From Nitrosomonas sp. (GTDB taxonomy: Bacteria; Pseudomonadota; Gammaproteobacteria; Burkholderiales; Nitrosomonadaceae), in assembly GCA_016721865.1 (NCBI GenBank), contig JADKHF010000052.1, positions 1 to 21,040 on the forward strand: DNA of 21,040 bases. Direction: 5' to 3'. The number at the start of each line of letters is the position of its first letter. Within the stretch, counting starts at the first letter, position 1. Below, piece after piece: positions 16,988 to 21,040 of the stretch. The notes beneath the pieces were generated by a model that was given only the letters and a program-made list of their open reading frames with translations, was not told where the DNA came from and searched no databases. A program made the translations under genes and the position numbers.

Positions 16988-17846
16988 TAAAAAACAAATG
17001 CGCACTGCGTTTGAACGCGCCGCCAGCAGTTACGACCAGGCGGCGGTTTTGCAGCGTGAAGTGAGTAACCGCATGCTGTCGCGCTTGGAATACATCAAAT
17101 ATTTACCCGATGTCATTCTCGATGCTGGGAGTGGAACGGGTTATGGTAGTCAGCAATTGGCCAAACGTTATCCCGCCAGTCAATTGATTGCAATGGATAT
17201 CGCCTGGGCGATGCTGTCGCACGCCCGGCCTAACACAGCTTGGTGGCAGCGCTTGTTGCCGTTACTGCAACAGCACTCCTTCTATGTATGCGCCGATATT
17301 GAACAAATTCCTATCAAAAATGAAAGTGTCGGCATGGTATGGTCTAACCTTGCGCTGCAATGGTGTAATGATCTGGAGCACACGTTTGCCGAAATGCACC
17401 GGATTTTGCGTACCGATGGTTTGGTGATGTTCAGCACCTTTGGCCCGGATACGCTGAAGGAACTACGCCAGTCTTTTGCACAAGTGGATGCGTTCAGTCA
17501 CGTAAACCGCTTTATCGACATGCATGATATCGGCGATCTGCTGGTGCACAATGGTTTCTCTACGCCGGTGATGGATATGGAATATATTACCTTGACCTAT
17601 CCGGATGTCACGAGTGTTATGCGCGATTTAAAAGCAATCGGCGCGCATAACGTGACACAAGGCAGGCGCCAGGGGTTGATGGGTAAAAACAAGTGGCAGA
17701 AAGCATTCGCGGAATACGAGAAATTGCGCTGCGAAGATAAATTGCCCGCCACGTTTGAAGTGGTTTACGGCCATGCCTGGAAACCGCAATCGCGCCGGTC
17801 TGTATTAACGCCGGAAACGCGCAGGCAACTGGGTTTAATGGGGTAA
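16965..17846 (+). CDS. bioC: Malonyl-ACP O-methyltransferase
   Basis: BioC methylates the free carboxyl of malonyl-ACP with S-adenosylmethionine, disguising it so that fatty acid synthesis can extend it to a pimeloyl chain. The 293-residue protein is intact. It starts with the family box KKQMRTAFERAASSYDQAAV and has the SAM loop LDAGSGTGYG at 52-61, the acidic residue at the end of beta 2 (LIAMDIAWAML), and VWSNLALQWCNDL followed by FSTFGPDTLKELR, both strong BioC signatures. It overlaps bioH by 23 nt and bioD follows after 10 nt. Together with bioH it marks the BioC-BioH route to pimeloyl-ACP. Confidence 0.96.
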   Translation: MNSEHTLDKKQMRTAFERAASSYDQAAVLQREVSNRMLSRLEYIKYLPDVILDAGSGTGYGSQQLAKRYPASQLIAMDIAWAMLSHARPNTAWWQRLLPLLQQHSFYVCADIEQIPIKNESVGMVWSNLALQWCNDLEHTFAEMHRILRTDGLVMFSTFGPDTLKELRQSFAQVDAFSHVNRFIDMHDIGDLLVHNGFSTPVMDMEYITLTYPDVTSVMRDLKAIGAHNVTQGRRQGLMGKNKWQKAFAEYEKLRCEDKLPATFEVVYGHAWKPQSRRSVLTPETRRQLGLMG

Positions 17847-17856
17847 CCAGCTTATT

Positions 17857-18537
17857 ATGGCTAAGGGTTTTTTTGTTACCGGAACTGACACCGGCATCGG
17901 CAAGACTACCGTAAGTTGCGCATTACTTTATGCGTTTGCAGCACAAGGCAAAAAAGTTGTCGGGATGAAATCGATTGCCGCTGGAAGCGAAAACGGATTG
18001 TGGATGGATGTTGAACTTTTGCTGGCTGCAAGTAACGTGAATGTTTCGCGTCAGCAGATTAACCCTTACGCATTCGAGCCAGCAGTTGCCCCTCATATCG
18101 CTGCGCAGCGGGCAAGTAGGGAAATAGATCTGGAAGTTATTCGTGCCGCTTATTGCGCATTAAGCATGAAAGCGGACATCGTCATTGTCGAAGGCGTCGG
18201 CGGATTTCTGGTGCCGATCAATCAGCAGCAGGATGGTGCGGATCTGGCGAAAATTCTTAATCTTCCGGTGATTCTGGTGGTCGGAATGTACCTCGGTTGT
18301 CTAAATCATGCTGTTCTGACGGTCAAGGCAATACAATCAACTGGTCTGGAACTGGCTGGCTGGGTGGCTAACTGCATGGATCCGCAGATGCTGGCCATTG
18401 CAGAAAATATCAGCACACTCAGGCGACAACTAGGTTGTCCATTGCTAGGTACTTTGCCATTTGACAGAGAAACCGATATTCGGCAATGTACTGAGCTATT
18501 AGATATAAAATTTTTGACAGAAAACCACAGAAAGTAA
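17857..18537 (+). CDS. bioD: Dethiobiotin synthetase
   Basis: BioD uses ATP and CO2 to close the ureido ring of 7,8-diaminononanoate, giving dethiobiotin. The 226-residue protein is intact, with the P-loop GTDTGIGKT at 9-17, the substrate loop around VGMKSIAAGSENG, VEGVGGFLVPIN, and VVGMYLGCLNHAVLT. Two positions look unusual to me: the family normally has Pro after the conserved Lys of the KPVAAG loop, here Ser, and a basic residue in VG(x)RLGC or VG(x)KLGC, here Tyr. It is the last gene of the operon; no bioA is present in the window, so the aminotransferase step must be encoded elsewhere. No terminator is evident in the 89 nt before the convergent cysB remnant. Confidence 0.95.
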   Translation: MAKGFFVTGTDTGIGKTTVSCALLYAFAAQGKKVVGMKSIAAGSENGLWMDVELLLAASNVNVSRQQINPYAFEPAVAPHIAAQRASREIDLEVIRAAYCALSMKADIVIVEGVGGFLVPINQQQDGADLAKILNLPVILVVGMYLGCLNHAVLTVKAIQSTGLELAGWVANCMDPQMLAIAENISTLRRQLGCPLLGTLPFDRETDIRQCTELLDIKFLTENHRK

Positions 18538-18626
18538 TGAATGCCGATTAAATTTGACAGCAAATATCCCTTCAAATATTCATATTGGTATTGTCTTATA
18601 AAAAAGCATGTTATTTCCTATTTCTC

Positions 18627-19561
18627 TCACTCATCAGCAATAAGTGGGTTGACTCCCAAACGAACAACTGATTCAGTCAGTATCGGGACGCACAGCTCAA
18701 TAAACCGATAAGCATAGCCACGTAAGTAATGATTTCTCCTAACTGAAATGCAAGTTGTATTCTTTTCAAATAAGTCCTCACTTTCAAGTTTAATTAATGT
18801 CGTATCTCTTTCAGCGGAAAATGCTACAGAAGCAACGATGCCTATACCTAGTCCCAATTTGACATAGGTCTTAATTACATCAGCGTCCAGAGCGGACGCT
18901 GGCAATATCGGGAATTAATCCTGCTTTGGCAAATGCTTGGTCAATACGGGATCGACCGGTAAAACCATGGTGATAGTAATGATCGGAAATTCCACTATAG
19001 CTTCAAAGAGTGAGTGGATATATTGACTGCAGAGGATGCCCTGAAGGAACGATGACAACATGCTGCCACGTAGAATGGAAAGACACCAGATCAACGGCGC
19101 TTTCCAACGCCTCAAGTAGCAATACCGATATCTGCTTGACCACCGATCAGCATCGATAATAATTCGCCAGGACTAGATTGGTGAAGAATAAGATGAACCT
19201 TGGGAAAAGCTTTCTTAAATTGAGTAACCACGGAAGGCAATGTGTATTGCGCTTGAGTATGCGTAGTTGCAATAGTTAATTGCCCTGATCGCGATTGCTA
19301 AACTGTTCAGCTAGGTGCTTGATATTTTTGTGTCAAATAAAATGCGTTCGACAATTTTTACCAATTCTTTACCAGGTTCTGTTAGACCAATAAACCGCTT
19401 GCCTTTGCGAATGAATAATTCAATATTTAACTCGTCTTCAAGATCCTTGATGTGCTTGCTGACACCCGACTTTGTGATGTAAATAAAGCACTTGCCACTC
19501 CTGTCAGATTGAAATTTTGCCGAACTGTTTCACTAATAATGCGAAGTTGTTGAAAATTCAT
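18627..19561 (-). pseudogene. cysB: CysB-type LysR transcriptional regulator, frame broken many times
   Basis: Reading the minus strand from ATG at 19561 (GAGAAGG just upstream as ribosome binding site) and switching frame repeatedly rebuilds a CysB-like protein of about 310 residues. It has an N-terminal helix-turn-helix (MNFQQLRIISETVRQNF, TSQS, then VSKHIKDLEDEL), a middle with LTIATTHTQAQYTLP and GELLSMLIGGQADIGIATEA, then FPIITYHHGFTGRSRIDQAF, and a C-terminal SALDADVIKTYVKLGLGIG ending at TGA 18627. CysB regulates sulfate assimilation and senses acetylserine or sulfate in other proteobacteria. I count at least six frame breaks (around 19483, 19327, 19288, 19124, 19009, 18983 and 18910, positions approximate). 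Most are one-base homopolymer changes; the one near 19483 looks like two added bases. Low read quality or true decay are both possible. Cbl is an alternative family name. Confidence 0.8.
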
Positions 19562-19883
19562 TTGCCTTCTCTCAGATATCTGAATACTGATAGGGTTGTC
19601 GGATAGAAGCAATTTATTCAAAGATGTAATTTCCGACTTGTTGATTACTTTGGAGTTAATTTTATAGTATTTTGGCTATTTTCGGCATTCCTAATTGCAG
19701 CAATAGTGTCCATTTGTTAGATCGCTCCTATCTTTGAAGGCTGCCTTAAGTAGTTATTGCTGCACACTGCTTCGGCACCGCGATGCCGTTTTGTGTAGTG
19801 AGTGTCCATTCCTTGCATCGGCTTCTTCGAATATGTTTTTCAACGCATGGTGCCGGTGTAAGCTTTAAAAGCTTGCCGTTTTA
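19562..19883. other. 322-nt non-coding stretch between the cysB and sugar dehydrogenase remnants
   Basis: I see no gene here. It holds a hairpin at 19764-19796 (ACAC, then CGGCA/TGCCG with a CCGCGA loop, then TTTT and GTGT), a 10-bp direct repeat AGTGTCCATT at 19705-19714 and 19801-19810 on either side of that hairpin, and a perfect palindrome AAGCTTTAAAAGCTT at 19860-19874 just after the stop of the minus-strand sugar dehydrogenase. The palindrome has no T tail on the minus strand and is not a convincing terminator. Confidence 0.5.
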
Positions 19884-20973
19884 CTAGTCCGTCAATAAAT
19901 ACAATGCGCCATCCGGGCCTTGTTCCACATCACGAAATGCACCGTTTTGCGTTAATAACTGTTCTTCACTGAGAATTTTCTTGTCATCCGTTGTCAATCG
20001 CAACGCACCTTTGCCTGCCGAAACTTTCGACAAAACAGACACCACGCCATCCTGGAAACTGATTGCCGGTATAAAACACCATGCCGGAAGGTGCGATGAT
20101 GGAAGGTGTCCAGTGATAAATGGGTTCTTCAAAACCCTGTTCCGCATGTTCATTTTTATTGGGCGCCCGAGTAATGAACACCATAATTGGCAACGGGCCA
20201 GCCATAATTTTTACCGGCAAGGGAATATTAATTTCGTCGCCACCTTTGGGACCATGCTCATGAATCCATAACTCGCCAGTTTTTGGGGTGAATGGCAGCA
20301 CCTGCACACTACGATGGCCATACGACCCCAGAATTTCAGGTTTTGCCTGGATTTTTACAAAAAGGATTGTCGGTGGGATCGAGCCATCAGCGCGGATACG
20401 GATTATCTTGCCGAGATGATTGTTAGCTGCTGCGCATCTTCCATGTAATCACCGCGATCACCCAATGTGATAAAAAGATTGCCGTCAGGTGCAAATACCA
20501 AGCGTGAACCAAATGCACTGCACCTTGCGTTTTCCAGCAGTTGGCGGAAAATCACTTACCAAAATTTTCCAGAGCACCGTCCTTCAGCTCGGCTCCGACA
20601 ACGCGTGCTGGCTTTTGAACCTTCCGGTTCGCGCCGGACAGATAAATAAGACGGTTTCTGGAAAATTCCGGATCCAACTGCAATATCAGCAAACCACCCT
20701 GCTGCTGTACAAACTTGGCAGGAACGCCTTTAACTGGTTCCGATGCGCGGCCATCCGGTGTGATGATGCGCAATTGACCAACACGTTCGTGACCCAGCAC
20801 ATTGCCATCTGGCATGGAAGCCATGCCCCAGGAATTGCCAATCCGCTGGCAATTAGTCGGCCCTCGAATTCTGTCTGGACACGTTGGGCTTGTGCGGCGA
20901 ATAGAAGAATAGGCTGCTGCTGAGGAGAAGGGTTATAGAAAGCGCGATAGCAATTTTAGGTTTTAACCATCAT
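19884..20973 (-). pseudogene. Secreted PQQ-dependent aldose sugar dehydrogenase (glucose/sorbosone dehydrogenase family), frame broken many times
   Basis: The minus strand from about 20973 to TAG at 19884 rebuilds, with many frame switches, a soluble aldose sugar dehydrogenase of about 360 residues like E. coli YliI (Asd). These six-bladed beta-propellers bind PQQ and calcium and oxidise aldoses in the periplasm. The start MVKPKIAIALSITLLLSSSL is a Sec signal peptide. Further fragments are RVGQLRIITPDGRASEPVKG, VQQQGGLL, LVFAPDGNLFITLGDRGDY, HLGKIIRIRADGSIPP, HPKTGELWIHEHGPKGGDEI, GFEEPIYHWTPSIAPSGMVF and RDVEQGPDGALYLLTD. At least six one-base breaks are needed, among them CCC to CC near 20830. 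All domain parts are in order and no large piece is missing, so a read-error origin is likely. The 67 nt upstream of it hold nothing I recognise. Confidence 0.82.
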
Positions 20974-21040
20974 TTCGATTGCTGATGGTGTATTGCTCGG
21001 ATTTGCAAATGTACCATTTCTTTGCAGGAAGGCCTCAATA

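Noticed and set aside
20966..20989. 7-bp inverted repeat ACCATCA/TGATGGT over the sugar dehydrogenase start codon
   Set aside because: Too short to separate from chance, and it lies in the error-prone end of the window.
1..21040. CRISPR array, tRNA, rRNA, phage or defence genes
   Set aside because: No regularly spaced repeats, no tRNA-like cloverleaf that I could trace, and every large frame is explained by housekeeping, pilus, biotin or regulator families.

Overview
The window is a stretch of bacterial chromosome from a betaproteobacterium. It most resembles the ammonia oxidisers of the Nitrosomonadaceae. That placement is inferred from remembered protein families and gene order (rpsD-rpoA-rplQ; ponA divergent from pilMNOPQ; comF divergent from bioBFHCD; a metal-site HemB with Asp in place of Cys). 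No search was run.

Layout. Bases 1-1622 (+) hold the end of the alpha ribosomal operon: the rpsD tail, rpoA and rplQ. Bases 1718-4080 (+) hold birA, coaX and engB. Next comes a 239-nt spacer with a heptamer repeat just before hemB (4320-5330, +). A foldback element of about 160 bp with three nested inverted repeats and TTAA at both edges (5336-5503) separates hemB from the convergent ponA/mrcA (5528-7838, -). Divergent from ponA is the type IV pilus assembly operon pilM-N-O-P-Q (8064-13026, +). The minus-strand genes trmL and comF follow, then the biotin operon bioB-F-H-C-D (14349-18537, +). The window ends with two badly broken minus-strand genes: a cysB-type LysR regulator and a secreted PQQ-dependent aldose sugar dehydrogenase.

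How the genes work together. PilM, N, O and P form the alignment subcomplex that connects the cytoplasmic pilus motor to the PilQ outer-membrane secretin. PBP1A polymerises the peptidoglycan this machine crosses. BioC and BioH make and release pimeloyl-ACP; BioF, BioD and BioB convert it to biotin; BirA, 12 kb upstream, attaches biotin to carboxylases and carries a DNA-binding domain that could repress bio genes. Here bioB has lost its central third, including the radical-SAM cysteine motif.

Data quality. Nearly half of the well-conserved genes carry one or two frameshifts. Almost all can be repaired by adding or removing one base in a short homopolymer, and essential rpoA is among them. This looks like uncorrected sequencing error rather than gene decay. 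The frame breaks become much denser after 18.6 kb. GC content climbs along the window, from roughly one third in the ribosomal and birA region to just over half in the biotin operon (hand counts on sample lines).

I found no CRISPR array, no tRNA or rRNA gene, no intact insertion sequence and no clearly new multi-gene system. The most novel-looking item is the nested foldback element at 5336-5503.
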